NCBI GenBank assembly: GCA_030737875.1
Contig: CM060918.1
Coordinates: 772,204,552-772,268,551, forward strand
Origin: Allium sativum
Taxonomy: Eukaryota > Streptophyta > Magnoliopsida > Asparagales > Amaryllidaceae
Direction: 5' to 3'
DNA: 64,000 bases
Shown here piece after piece: positions 13,332 through 25,213 of this stretch. The notes under the pieces are model-generated. The model did no database searches and was not told the DNA's origin. It worked only from the letters and a program-made list of their open reading frames with translations. The translations under genes and the position numbers were made by a program. Numbering within the stretch: position 1 is the first letter of the stretch; each line of letters begins with the position of its first letter.

Positions 13332-13625
13332 CTGTATCTTCTACCTATCGTCCACTTCAAAGATAACAAACAAATCCTCAATTTCTTTGAGCCAGTTCCT
13401 TGCTTCCACGAATGATTCAGTTCCACTAAAGTTCTTTCCACCCATGGCTCGAAAGTCTCTATATATTTTTCAGAAAGCATTTGCATGCGGAGGAGGAGGA
13501 GAAACCGCTGCAGCTGGGGGAGGAGGAACGTTTGCTGGGCTCGCATCATTAGCCCTAGCCTCTAGGTACCTTCTGAACCAGCCAGGTACCGACACGCCCT
13601 CTGGAAGGTTAAGATCCCCAGACAT
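13332..13625 (-). pseudogene. Chromovirus gag N-terminus
   Basis: Gag probably starts at MSGDLNLPEGVSVPGWFRRY (start codon 13623-13625), about 170 bases after the primer site. A proline/alanine-rich linker (ANVPPPPAAAVSPPPP) follows. A frameshift around 13470-13480 and a TAG near 13340 split it from the rest of gag. The segment with GKNFSGTESF-like and RNWLKEIEDLF-like signatures appears in another frame between them. The upstream codons 13626-13676 extend the open frame but lack family similarity. Confidence 0.7.
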
Positions 13626-13792
13626 GCTGAAACGAAAAAGGAAAGATTCAAAACAAAGGGTAGAAATGTAGTGCATATGGCTTTGGGAGATTATGCTTTT
13701 TAAAATTAAAACAATACTTTTTTTCTTGAAAAGTGCTTCTTTAAACTTCTTTCTGAAAAACAGTTTTCAAAATTTTTATCTGATCTGGTAAA

Positions 13793-13809
13793 CCTTTGCT
13801 CTGATACCA
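13793..13809 (-). other. Primer-binding site, tRNA-iMet (chromovirus)
   Basis: The minus strand reads TGGTATCAGAGCAAAGG two bases inside the 5' LTR. It is complementary to the 3' end of plant initiator tRNA-Met, the usual minus-strand DNA primer for this group. Confidence 0.92.
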
Positions 13810-13811
13810 AG

Positions 13812-16800
13812 TGAAACACCCCACCTCCGTTAAGGTCACTCACAAAGGGAATGTCTTAACTTTTGTGGAGCATTATAGGTAAAAGACATAGATAATTTAC
13901 AAGACAGACATATAAGCAGCGGAAAAACTAAATTTATTTCATACGTGGTTCATAACACAAAAACATTACAGCAAACTGTCTCAAAACAACTTCCAAATCA
14001 TTACATCAAAATCTCTATCTTGATTAAAAAATAAAAAAGCATAGAACAATAATAAAATAGCATAAATCCCCATTGAGAGTATATCCAAAGCCATAGCCCA
14101 AGAGAAGGGAATCCAAGGAATACATCTACTCTCTTCAAGGTTGCAAAAGGTCTGAACTAAGCTGGAGTGTTCCCTCCCTGTGGACTTGGGGGGGGGGGGG
14201 AGAACGGAAGAAAAGAGGGCGAAAGAAAAATGGGTCAGACATACGTCTGGTAAGTCCAGCGATTTTTCAGTATGTGAACAAGAAAAAGAATCAGGACATG
14301 GATAAACTGAAAATAGGACAATACCAGAAAAATAAGGTAACATAAGACTGGATAAAGCAGGTTAAGCCGAGCATACTATCGCACCCAATTCTATTTCTCT
14401 GCACCTATTTATACTTGTTCCAACTAGCACCACGTGTTCATGCTAAAATGATCCCCTTTATCGATGGGCTCCTACTCGCATGTATTTATCACTTGTGTCA
14501 TTCGGCCCCCGCTTGATTGTAGATACCTGTGTTGGTCCCACCATGGGGTGTATCAAATTCTATGGTGGAAATCTGACACGATTCAAGATGCACAGTGTAT
14601 AACTACTGATGCCCAGTGCCTGCTTTTTCCACTCCGGAGTACGTGCACGCCCGTACTCCGTCGGAACCTACACTGACGCACCACCCACCGTTTTTTTGAC
14701 CGCTTATAATCAGCCCAGTAATCGTGCCCCACCCTGCCTAGTTCAGGGTACCACGATACATCTATGTGGGTCAATGCTGAAATGGGTCCCCGTTACTAGG
14801 GTTTCCTTATCAACATGTTATATTGGTTAAGTGTCCAAATTAACCTAACCCCATCCATCAGTTTAGTTAACATGTTGTATTGGTTAAGTGCTGCCTTAAT
14901 TAACTTAACCCTACCATTCTTGTCTTAGCTTTAATTCATTCATTAAAGCACCAACCACTCACATTAGACAGGTATTGTTGCGATCGCTGGATGTGTTGGT
15001 CGGTTCCGGGCAGCCTTACACCGCAACTCAGTCTAATCTCGGGTTCTTTTGGGCTTGATGCGCTAACCTCTCACATTAGATCTATATTGTTATGGTTGTT
15101 GGATTTGCCGGGTGGTTCCGGGCAGTCTTATACCGTAACTCAATTTAACCTCGAGTTAGGCATATTTGTCTTTTGCTAAATTTACATATTTACCCCTTTA
15201 TGTTTATATGTAAATTATTGACATTCAAGTCAAGCCCCACTTTCCCTCTAAACCAAGTTCGTAATTTTAGGTATAAAAATTATACCAATTTATGCCATAA
15301 ACCATTTACATGATTATAAGCCAAATATGCCAATTACATGTAATTTCATGTTTTTCCCCAATGTTACCCCCGTTAAACGTTCGCATAAATCACATAAAAT
15401 GTTAGGCTCGCTACATAGCCTAACTCATACACAAAAGGAAAAAAAAAAGAGGAACATGTAATATTCCAACACCATAAAAATATGGATCTAACTACACATA
15501 TGTCATATGAATTCGACATAGAGCAATATACATTTAATTATGAACTTGCAAATTTTGATCTACTCAACATGAATCATAAAATAGGGGTTTTACATAGAAC
15601 TACATAAACTTAATTAGGCATGTAGTTGTGAACTTGCATAGGGGTTAAATCAAGTTAACATAGATCTAACTACACATATGTCATATGAATTCGACATAGA
15701 GCAATATACATTTAATTATGAACATGCAAATTTTGATCTACTCAACATGAATCATAAAATAGGGGTTTTACATAGAACTACATAAACTTAATTAGGCATG
15801 TAGTTGTGAACTTGCATAGGGGTTAAATCAAGTTAACATAGATCTAACATAGAGGCATGTGGATCTAAACATTTAGGCAAATACAACATGACTTAGCCTA
15901 AAACTTGTATGTAACATAACAAGATAGAATCATCAAACTTACATATAACATGATGGTTTTCATTCCCAAATTCCTATATGATATAATAGGTTCATTCACC
16001 AAATTCTACACAACATGATAGGTTCAATAAACCGCAATAGTATCACATGCATATATGGTATAATTATCACATGAATAGACATGAATCAACATCACTATTA
16101 TCATACAACTTGGTACAATTCTGATTTTCATTTTATTACAAATCATGTCTTTAATTTATTCACATCTAAAAGATAACTAGACTTACAAACAAAAGGAAAA
16201 TCTTACTTTCTGGGATCTGTATTCTGAAACTGAATAGCTTTCTCTTGAAGTAGACTAATTGTTCTTCTAATTTAGATTTGATTTGATTTGATCCGTAGCT
16301 TCTATCTTGCTTTCTAGTTGAAGGAGAATGGCGGCTACTCTAGGTTGACTATTGGCAGCATGACGGCTCTTGGTATGAATTTTTGTGTGATTTAGGGTTG
16401 AGGGTTGGGATTCTTTTAATGAGGTTTAACTGAACAAGAGCCGTTAGATCAATCCTAGAAGCAATCAAGACCATCCAGACAAGATAGAGCTATCCAGAAC
16501 AGCCACATAAGCCCTAATGACTCAGCAGGGAGTCAGAATTGTCACATTTCAGATCTGCCCGAGGGGGGGCAGGTCGACCCCCAGGTCGACCTGTATAGGG
16601 GAGGTCGACCTGGCCTTGGGCGGGAAAATTCCCGCCCAGCCCACTTCTGCGTTTGAATTCGATTTTTTTTTTGAATTTAGTTTGAGCTGTTTTTATTTAT
16701 ATAAATTCCTGAAACTTCTGAAGGCCATAACTTCTTCATACGGAGTCCTATTCACGCAAACTCGGACTCTATCTCAAGCAAGATTCTGAGACGAACGCAA

Positions 16801-16892
16801 TGGCATAACCCGTTTCCCTTAATTCTCACATTTGAAATTAATTATTCTTTAATTCGTTACTTTAATGTTTTAAGAAAATACGGGGTGTTACA
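13812..16892 (-). repeat. Chromovirus 5' LTR (right in the window)
   Basis: This 3081-bp LTR matches 5926-8819 throughout. The extra length is nearly all a 178-bp tandem duplication at 15485-15840. It contains a homopolymer of 12 G near 14189-14200 and a mutated TATA context at 16411-16424. Three perfect GGTCGACC palindromes lie at 16572-16579, 16584-16591 and 16603-16610. Confidence 0.9.
15485..15840. repeat. 178-bp tandem duplication inside the chromovirus 5' LTR
   Basis: The block starting 'gatctaactacacatatg' at 15485 repeats at 15663, and its beginning recurs at 15841, giving a period of 178 bp. The other LTR has only one copy (from about 7570). The two copies are nearly identical, for example with an 'aacttgca'/'aacatgca' difference, so the duplication followed insertion. 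Confidence 0.9.
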
Positions 16893-18191
16893 ACGGACTT
16901 GTAAATGGATGTGTGTCTGACGTTGTAGATTGACAACGTGGCATGCAGAGATGCTGTGATCAAGGCTTTTGTTGAAAATAGAGTCTTGTGGTTGATGATC
17001 AAAGCATGGCTTTAATATATCTAGCTTTTTGTATAGTGTTGATACGCGAGCCTCACATCCCGGTAGGAACCAGAAACGGGAGAGGACCTCAGGGAGGACA
17101 TGCGTTTCTTTCTATCTAGGAGTGGTGTCAGGGTTTTGCAAGCCCTGGCGTTTTACTTATGTGGATGATGGAAAGCGAGGCGCCTCAGTTATATCGGTCT
17201 CTGCGGAGCCGATGGATGGTTTGGTCGATATATGACCAGTTTACGCCCCATAGGGTGGGGAAACGCAGTGTTCAGACATTTTAATCCACTTCGTGTGGAC
17301 CGGCCCTGTCGCTCCAAGGGTCACTCGAGCTTTGATCCTGAGGCTCGGGCTAGAGAGTCTCAAAGTCGGTAAGGATGATCCCTTGCCTTGGTTCATGATG
17401 GAAATCCAACTTCCAAGTACGACATCGTGCGGGTTTTGATTGTAGAACTAGTATGGCGACATGGTATTATGGTGTACTATGCCGTCTATGATTGATACTT
17501 ATGATTGAAATTGTTTTTGAAACATATAAACACTAGTAATAATATCAAATGCTTTTGTTTTATACGTATCAAGCATATTTTGGCCATTATAAGGTAAAAC
17601 TCTATCCTCCGGCTTACGTTGCATAGTGTGATGGGACCTGAGTCTTATAATGGCTTCATTTTTTGTAAAAAGCATTGCGGTGTTTAAATGATTTACTTGT
17701 TTTAAGCACTAGCAATCCAATGGAGTAAACCCGTTCCGTATTAGCGGCGTGGTCCTGTGATTGGCCTTATTATAAAATAAGTTTAGTAAATTTCTCATAC
17801 CAGTCCCATGGCTGACTCGTAGTCTGTTTCACTTTGCAAACTCGGGTGCCCCTATTTCTACATGGGCAGCCTTGTGTTCAGGTTTTAGCAGGCTCATTCT
17901 GGATAGCTATGGAGCTGAAGATGGATTTTATCATTTCTATTTTGTTGTTCAGCTTTTGTTATGTATATTATGTTTGATTTCGCTGCAGACATTTTATGTA
18001 AAGCTAAAATTGTGTTTTGTACTAAGTGTGATCCTGATATACTGTGTAACTCTAATGATTTTATTTATCCAGTGTATTTTGTTGTACATTATCTGGTCTA
18101 ATGATATATTTCTGTTCTGTTGTTACTGTTTATGTGTTATATTCCAAAGATTATCCTTGCCACCATGGAACGAGGGTTTAGGGTCATCACA
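16893..18191 (+). repeat. Family-B LTR, right segment
   Basis: This segment resumes family B exactly after the chromovirus. It reads in parallel with the reverse complement of about 18648-19945 and of 26261-27560. Shared words include 'gaggcgcctc', 'ccagtttac', 'gtggggaaac' and 'atggaaatccaacttcc'. The 107-codon frame at 17872-18195 is hydrophobic and low complexity and runs across the LTR end; I read it as chance. Confidence 0.7.
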
Positions 18192-18647
18192 CTAACGATT
18201 TCTATAGTTAACGATGAGGTAAATTATTATTTTAATAATTTAAGGAATTTCTATTAAATGAAATTCATCATGTAAGTAATCGAGTTTGGAATAGAGTTTA
18301 GTTGGATTTTGTGAGAAGTTTGTGAACGGGTTTTATATTAAAATCGAGATTTTTAAATGAAGTAATTAAAGAGATTTTTAGCCAATTTGCTAGCTTAAAA
18401 TGAATGTTTTACTTAATTTTTGAACTAGGAAAAGGAAAGCGGGATAAATGGGTTTATATTAAACCTGATTTTTTTAAACAAGGTTTATAAAAAAGAGTGT
18501 GAGGCTAAACGTTAAGTTTAAACTAATGTTTTTTAATAATGGAATGGAAACGAGATTTTCAAAGCGGAAAATTGTTGAATGGTTTAAAAGTGGATAATAT
18601 GGGTTGATAAGGAGTTAAGATAAGAATTGGAACCTAACTGGAGATTG
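18192..18647 (+). repeat. Family-C LTR-like unit, segment 2
   Basis: These 456 bp lie between the family-B unit and the giant-LTR element. The last bases, 'taactggagattg', join to 'attgagttgag' after 38568. That joined sequence matches the reverse complement of about 47735-47760 in the solo LTR, showing that this is target DNA of family C. No gene is seen. Confidence 0.65.
18643..18647. other. Target-site duplication GATTG, left copy
   Basis: GATTG directly precedes the TGAAACG terminus and is repeated at 38563-38567 directly after the GTTACA terminus. A perfect 5-bp match is what an LTR-retrotransposon integrase leaves. Confidence 0.92.
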
Positions 18648-21600
18648 TGAAACGACCCGAATTTCCCCGTGAAGGAAAGCATGGATTGAATTGAGGACAA
18701 GATGAACCAGAACACAAACAGAAGAATATTTCATTGTTAATTACAACAATTTCATCAGATTACAAGAATATACAGAGTATAAACAAATAATATACATCAG
18801 AAAAATATCAAAGATTTACAATTTACAATGCAGCGGAAAATAATACAAAACACAACTGAAAGTAATACACGGATACAGAGCTTTCCGAGTATCGTTCCAG
18901 CTGTAAACCAGGATCCTGTGAATATAAATTTGCAAAACCAAAACTACTAGCTGCCCGCGTGGAAAATAGGGGCACCTAGAGTTTACGTTAAAACAATAAA
19001 CTCCAGGTCAGTCATGTGACTGGTGTAAGAACTAAAACAGTTATTAATCTTTATTTTAAAGTTAGATAAATCCAGGGACCATGCCGTATAACACGGAACG
19101 GGTTTCCTCCCAAGAATACCAGTGCATAAAACAACAGCGCAATGCTAAATAAAGAACAATGAAGCTATTATAAGCCACAGATCCCATCACAAAATGCAAC
19201 ACAAGCCGGAGGATAGGGTTTTACCTTATAATAGCCAAAGAATGCTTGATATGCTAAATTTCATCTTTTATTATTACTATAAGTTTATAGTGTCAAAACA
19301 ATTTCAATCATAAGTATCAATCATAGACGACATAAGTGCCCCATACCACTATGTCGCCATATATAGGTTTACAATTAAAACCGCAAAATGTCGTATTGGA
19401 AGTTGGATTTCCATCTGTGAACCGAGGCAAGGGATCGTCCGCACCGCTTCGAGACAATCTAGCCCATGTCTCAGGTCAGAGCTCGAATGACCTTTGGATC
19501 ATCAAGGTCGGTCCACTTGATGTGGATTAAAATGCCTGAACACTGTGTTTCCCCACCCTATAGGGTGTAAACTGGTCATATCCGACCAGGCCATCGGCTC
19601 CGAAGAGACCAAACTAACCGAGGCGCCTCGCTATCCATCATCCACATAACTAAAATGCCTGGGCGTGTAAAACCCAAAACACCACTCCTAGCTAGAAAGA
19701 AACGCATGCCCTCCCTGATGTCCTCTCCTGTTTCTGGTTCACACCGGGGTGTGAGGCTCGCGAATTAATGCTACACAAAGCTACGCCGTATTAAAGCCGT
19801 GCTTTGATCATCAACCACAAGACTCTGCTTTTCAACAGAAGCCTTGATCATTTGCATCTCCGCATGCCACATAGGAAATTCACGCTATGCAATCGATGTA
19901 TTCAATCACATAGAATGAAATCCGATGTCAGACACACATCCAGTTACAAGTCCGTTTTGGGTCTGAACGAAACCGAAGGAACCTTATTCCTCGCATATCC
20001 ATCGATCTCCAAGTACGTCTGGACGATCACCAACTGATTCCCTCCTCTTAGGTGTATAGCCCAATCAAGATCATCAGTAATTATCCAAACGATGTGAAGA
20101 CCTCTGGTCTTCAACCACCGTCTTCATCGTCGACTTATCATCGATTCAGTTATTCAGAATGGGACAAACCCGGTCTTTCCGAATAACTCGCGTATATAAT
20201 AAACAAGTGTTATAAAAGTACAACATACGCCTTATTCCAATTCAGAATATTCCTTTATTCAAATATTCTTTTGCTTTGGGAAAGTTTCCCATTAATTTTA
20301 TCAAAGATAAATTCTTTAAATTTATTCTTTAATCTCCTTTTGAATATCCATTCAAAACAAATTTTGGTTTTCCAAACTAGTCGGGATTAACGAACCTTAC
20401 CGAAGTAATCATTTATTTTAATTTCCCAATCCCAACCTATTTATCCCATGAAGTAAAACTGGTAATACTTCATATCTAACACCACGGTGTTATCGGTAAA
20501 TTCAATTACCATTTCACGTTTAAATCTAATTAAAGATTTAACTATCGCCTGGAGCAAAACTGGTGATTCTCCATTCTCGATCATTTCTTGGATTTGATAA
20601 TTTTAGTTATCAAATTCACCTTTCAATCTATTCAAAGATTCATTAAAACTCTAATTCAGTCTTAATTTCCAAAAATCATTACTTAATGATTATTCAAAGT
20701 TAAGAAATAAATCTTATCTTTAACTGGGTTAAAGAACTAATGTCATTTAAAACACAGCTCACGATAAACCCAAAATCACATTCCATTAACAATGGAATCT
20801 TCACGGAAAACAGATCAATATATTTAATCGATACGAACTTCCATATCAGACTAATAATATAAATGGAATAACGGCAAAGCCTTTTAAATTCCATATATAG
20901 TAGTAGCCTTCCTCCACAGAAATTCATTTCGATTATTACCAAATCGAATTCCATTCCATTCCAATTTATTTTATTAAATTGGAAAAACTTTACTTTGGAA
21001 AATCTCCTTTAAATCTTAACAAAAGATTTATAAATTTCAAATCCCATTTCACTGTAAATCGGGTTAATGGATGAATGTCGTTAAAACACAGTTCACAACA
21101 AACCCAATTCACCTTCCATTAATTATCGGGTTAAAGAACAAGTGTTATTTAAAACACCGTTCGCGATAAACCCATAAATCAATTCCAATTCAATTCCAAT
21201 TAAATATTATTTAATTGGTATACTTCATTAAATCTAAACAAAAAGATTTAATCTTTTTCTCCACTAGGTTTAAGAACAGTGTTAATAAAGACACCATTCA
21301 CGACAAACCTAAATCCCATTTGATATTAAATACAAGGCTCTGAATAGAAAATATATCGGCTTATATTCAATATCAAAAACTATAACCAACAAATATTGTC
21401 TTGGAAATAACGATAAAAATATATCTTTCAAATTTCCATAACAATATCTGTAAAATCGCGAAATCCAACATCGAAATATTCCGAATACAATTTCGATTCA
21501 AATCCATTTCCACTTTTTATATTGGAAATTCTGGTTATTTTTAAAACCATTTCAAACCCAATTTATTTATTTTAAAAATAAATGGATTATAATTCTAGTT

Positions 21601-23540
21601 CAAAACAAGTTCATTTCGATAAAAATCTATTTTTATCTTTTTAAATATGGAGTTTTTCATCCCAATTCTTTCCAAATCATTTCTTATGATTTTACATTAA
21701 TTATTGATATTTTTAATAATTTTATCAAGGCCCGTACAGCCGATTTCCTTCAACGGCCATCGAACTGCACTTACAACGACCTTTTCCAAATTTGATTTGG
21801 ACATAATTCCAAATCTAACCGTTAGATTTCTAATTTCTTGTATTCGTTAGAAAACTCTTTTCGATACGAACCCAAAGGTTCCAGTTTTAGGAGAATCTGA
21901 CAGTCGGATCTGCCGTAATATCCGTTCGAAGTCAATGGTCGAAATTCGCGAACTGCTGCAGCGCGTTCTATTCAGACCATTATATTATATATATATATAT
22001 AATATTTCGTCGATTTTTCTTCTAAAACGAATTTTATAAATCGTTTTAAATTCGTTTTCAAAACGATTTCAACTTCCATTTCGAATTCAAATAAAAATTG
22101 AATTTTCCAATATAAATTCGTTTTAAATTCATTTCAAATCGATTCAATTCAAATCGATTTCAGTTCAATTTCAATCCGTTTTTAATTCAATTCAAAACGA
22201 TTTCAATTCTATTTCAATTTAATTCGAATTTCAATTCTATTCGAATTTCAATTTCAATTTCAATTTAATTTGAATTTTAATTCTATTCAAATTTGAATTT
22301 CAATTTAATTCGAATTTCAATTTCAATTTAAATTTAATTCGAAATTAAATTTTCCATATCATTTCAATATTAAAATGATAATATCTTCAAAATATTTTGA
22401 AATCACTTTTCGATATTTATTATAAAATGAATAAAATCGACAAAATTCCTGTTCGTGTTAAAACGGCGTTTGACTACTTAACACGGCTTCACATTTCAAT
22501 ATTCACTGAATATTATTTTAAAATATTCGATAATTCTGAACTGGAATCAAACACAGTCAATTACCATATAATGTGATTTATATGGATTCCGCACAACAAA
22601 TGTGTATAACAACAATGAAAACAGCAATCCATCATCCAGAGTGAATTCTACACTGTATAAGCATCAAATATACATATTTAACGCTTATAACGACCTGTCA
22701 ATCAATCGATCGACATACAACTAATTATTGGGATTAGTGTATGTCCAATATCATCCCAACACCCGTGTGGGGTTTTCAAACAACAAACACGGATTTATTT
22801 GTGCAGTTGGGGGATGTGTAAAATTTATCGTCCTAATCAATATCAGTCAAATCAGTGTACATAAACAAATCGTCTGATTTGTAAATGAATATTTATTCTC
22901 TTTCATATTCATGTTAAAAATTATATTTTTAACGATAAAATATTTATTCAGTTCACTTACACAATAAAAATGATATTTTTATCTTTCTAATATATTTTAG
23001 AAAATTTTGGCGGCATAACGGCACGATACTAGAAACGGGATAAGGCTCAGCCTTATCCCTGGTCTAATAGTGGCCTATGCCATACACATACCAATTCTAT
23101 TCAACTCCATTTCATTAACTATCCCCAAACCAATCCAAACAAACAAACCAATCAACCAAAAACCACAACACGTTATAACCAGACAAACACACAAGTCGTC
23201 CATGGTCTGTGGACGACGGGGAAACAGTTCATCTATGCAGTTATAAACAAATAACTGTATAAAAATAATTTTAGTGAGAAGTTCTCACCTTGGGGATCGA
23301 CTCCGCCAGTCCTTATCTCTGAACGGTTTGAATTTAGATTTGTTTTCCACCAGTTCCATCGCAATTCTTTTCACGCTGTTCATTGTAAAAATCATATTTT
23401 TTTATCGCTTCATCTCAATAAATAAAAATCATAATTTTATTTCTACTTCATATATTTTTACAACGCTTCTTCCTATGTAAAAAAAATATTTTTATATTTC
23501 TACTTCTTATATAAAGTTCGGATTTTTATTTCGTTATTCA

Positions 23541-23660
23541 AATAATAAAATTCATATTTTTATTTTCTCCACTATATAAAAATCATATTTTTATTTTCTC
23601 TACTATATAAAAATCATATTTTTATTTTCTCTACTATATAAAAATCATATTTTTTTAGTC
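23541..23660. repeat. 31-bp tandem array in the left giant LTR
   Basis: The unit 'actatataaaaatcatatt...' begins at 23571, 23602 and 23633, a period of 31 bp with three good copies. The matching array in the right LTR (36871-37019) has four. The units are AT-rich and partly self-complementary (aaaaatcatattttt). Confidence 0.88.
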
Positions 23661-24284
23661 ACTTTACATAGCTAAAAATCCAATTTTTATACTTCATTTA
23701 CAAATAGAAAAATCTGATTTTTATACTATAAAAATCTTAACTTTATAGAAGTAAAAATCTAATCTTTATGTCAATGCCATATATTTATTATAAAATTTCT
23801 GATTTTAAAACATTGCTATTACTTCACAAATAAATAAAAATAAAACTCATTGTTTTCCTATACGGGAATTCACGACCGAACTCAAACCATTGCTCCACCT
23901 CTTCGACTACCCCGCACCGCCACCGTACACCACTGGAGAGGGAGGCTGAGGCTTGCACGCAGGGGTGGGGAGGCGGAAGGGGGTGGCAGCGCGTTCTCCG
24001 GTGGTCAGGTCGGAGCCTGGTCGGTTGGCGCAGGCGGGCGTGTGGCTCACGATGGCAGAAGCAGTGGTTTTGGCCAGAAAAGAGGGAGGGAGGAAGAAAT
24101 CGGAGAGGAGAAGATGGTGGAGGGGGTGTGGCGGTCGGGGGGGGGGGGTACTGGAGAGGGCGGCGACGGTGGTAGGGAGGGCAGAGGCGTCGGTCACGAG
24201 CTTCGATGGCTGATTTTGGAGGAGACAACGGTTTTTTTTCTTTTATTTCTAATCGATGACTGGAGAATGAGGAAGGGGGGTTAA

Positions 24285-24310
24285 GGAAGTTTAATTATAT
24301 ATATTTATAT
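24285..24310 (-). promoter_or_regulatory. Possible LTR promoter upstream of the GC-rich block
   Basis: On the minus strand a TATATATAATTAAAC run precedes a pyrimidine-rich leader and the GC-rich block by 25-60 bases. This arrangement would suit an LTR promoter with start near 24240-24270. The same arrangement occurs in the right LTR near 37660-37690. It rests on sequence context only. Confidence 0.25.
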
Positions 24311-25199
24311 TTAATTATATAAATTTTCCGTAAAAAGTAATCTTTTAATTCGAACTCTAAATCGTACCCAACGACTGTCGTCCCTAGCGCAGTACACCCA
24401 CTCTGAACACAATGGGATATGTATCGTAAGCTGATTCGACTGTTTCGATCAGTTTCCGTCAAAATCAAAATATAAATATGTATATTGAATTTGAACGCGC
24501 ATTTCAATTTACCAGGATCACATACGGACTCTAAAAATTCCCAAAAAATATTTTCTAGCTTCGTATTGATGATACGGTCCTAACAAAACTAATATCATCA
24601 AATTTGAAGGCCGTTTGAAAAATGGCAATTTTATGGTCGTTCAAAATTGACTGAAACTGTCAAAACACGTTTTCTTTCGCCACGCTCACATATTGATTTC
24701 AAAAATTATGGAAATTTGAATCTAGCAATAATTTGACGTCACGGATCCAACAAAAGAGGTTTAGTCGAAAACCGAGGTCGTTTGCAAAATTTCCATTTTT
24801 AAGGGCCAGAATTTCACAGCGACTATTCTGAATTTTCAACTGGGCATAACTTTTTATTCCCGCTATGAAATTTCAATTTTTCGGATTCGTTGGAAAGATA
24901 TTTTCAAATAGATTCTAATATTTTTGGTTTCGCTAAAATCCTGTTTATTTTGAATCATGTACGTTCATTTGAAATTTGAAATCGAATTTTCAAACTACCG
25001 TGCCATTTCCAATTCCTTTTATAATTAAAATAAATATTTATATTCTAACGTCGATCTATATAAATATATATATTCTAATTCTATTCAAAATAAATTTCTC
25101 GTCGTCATTATTTAAAATAATTCATTTTAAATATTCAAAATTCACTAAAATTGCCAAAATAAAATTTTTAAATTGGTTCGGAATTTCCGGGTTGTTACA

Positions 25200-25213
25200 A
25201 TCTCCCCCACTTA
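25200..25213 (-). other. Polypurine tract of the giant-LTR element
   Basis: The minus strand reads AAGTGGGGGAGAT directly before TGTAACAACCCGG, the 3' LTR start. Confidence 0.85.

Larger units (their letters stand above)
5926..16892 (-). mobile_element. Ty3/Gypsy chromovirus (Tekay/Del-like), decayed, complete with both LTRs
   Basis: This is a minus-strand LTR retrotransposon. Two direct repeats with TGTAACACCCCG...GGGTGTTTCA ends (minus sense) flank an internal region of about 5 kb holding gag, protease, RT, RNase H and integrase remnants in gypsy order. A 17-base tRNA-iMet primer site (TGGTATCAGAGCAAAGG, minus strand) adjoins the right LTR, and a purine tract adjoins the left one. The target was the family-B LTR, where the uninterrupted relative near 19930-19960 shows the joined site. 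The flanks ACATA (5921-5925) and ACGGA (16893-16897) look like a mutated 5-bp duplication. The first 178 aligned LTR bases differ at about 6 positions. A chromodomain-like C-terminus and LTRs of about 2.9 kb fit Tekay/Del. Stops and frameshifts make it non-autonomous now. Confidence 0.92.
2821..18191 (+). mobile_element. Family-B LTR unit, probable solo LTR, split by a Gypsy element
   Basis: The unit starts TGTAACAACCCGG at 2821 and ends GGGTCATCACA at 18191. Its own sequence is 2821-5925 plus 16893-18191, about 4.4 kb. The five bases before it (TTAAC, 2816-2820) and after it (CTAAC, 18192-18196) match at 4 of 5 positions, as expected of an old target duplication. The right segment (about 16893-17460) is clearly homologous, inverted, to the giant LTRs at 18648-25199 and 26261-38562, so B is a relative of that family. 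No internal domain, primer site or second LTR was found, which suggests a solo LTR left by recombination. The left segment contains a moderately GC-rich patch near 3750-4050 but no recognisable protein. Confidence 0.65.
18648..25199 (-). repeat. Giant LTR, left copy (3' LTR)
   Basis: This 6552-bp LTR contains, in order, the family-B-like block (18900-20150), AT-rich DNA with degenerate 'aattcaatttcaatt' runs (22080-22350), a 31-bp tandem array (23541-23660) and a GC-rich block (23850-24230). It ends with an AT-rich tail containing 'gtcgaaaaccgaggtcg'. The minus strand of the GC-rich block has a 134-codon proline-rich frame (24228-23824) and the plus strand a glycine-rich one. The corresponding frames are altered in the right LTR, so neither looks like a conserved protein. 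Confidence 0.92.

Noticed and set aside
13223..13809. tRNA gene suggested by tRNA-iMet complementarity
   Set aside because: Only the 12-18 bases of the primer site match. There is no cloverleaf sequence nearby, and the same holds at 26240, 43223 and 58866.
17872..18195. 107-codon hydrophobic frame
   Set aside because: It crosses the family-B LTR end, has Leu/Cys/Phe-biased low complexity, and has no counterpart in the related giant LTRs.
23824..24284. Overlapping GC-rich frames of 134 and 144 codons on both strands of the giant LTR
   Set aside because: The frames are low complexity (Pro/Arg-rich or Gly-rich), and the matching frames in the right LTR (37250-37591) are shifted and shorter. 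This fits high GC with few stops rather than a conserved protein.
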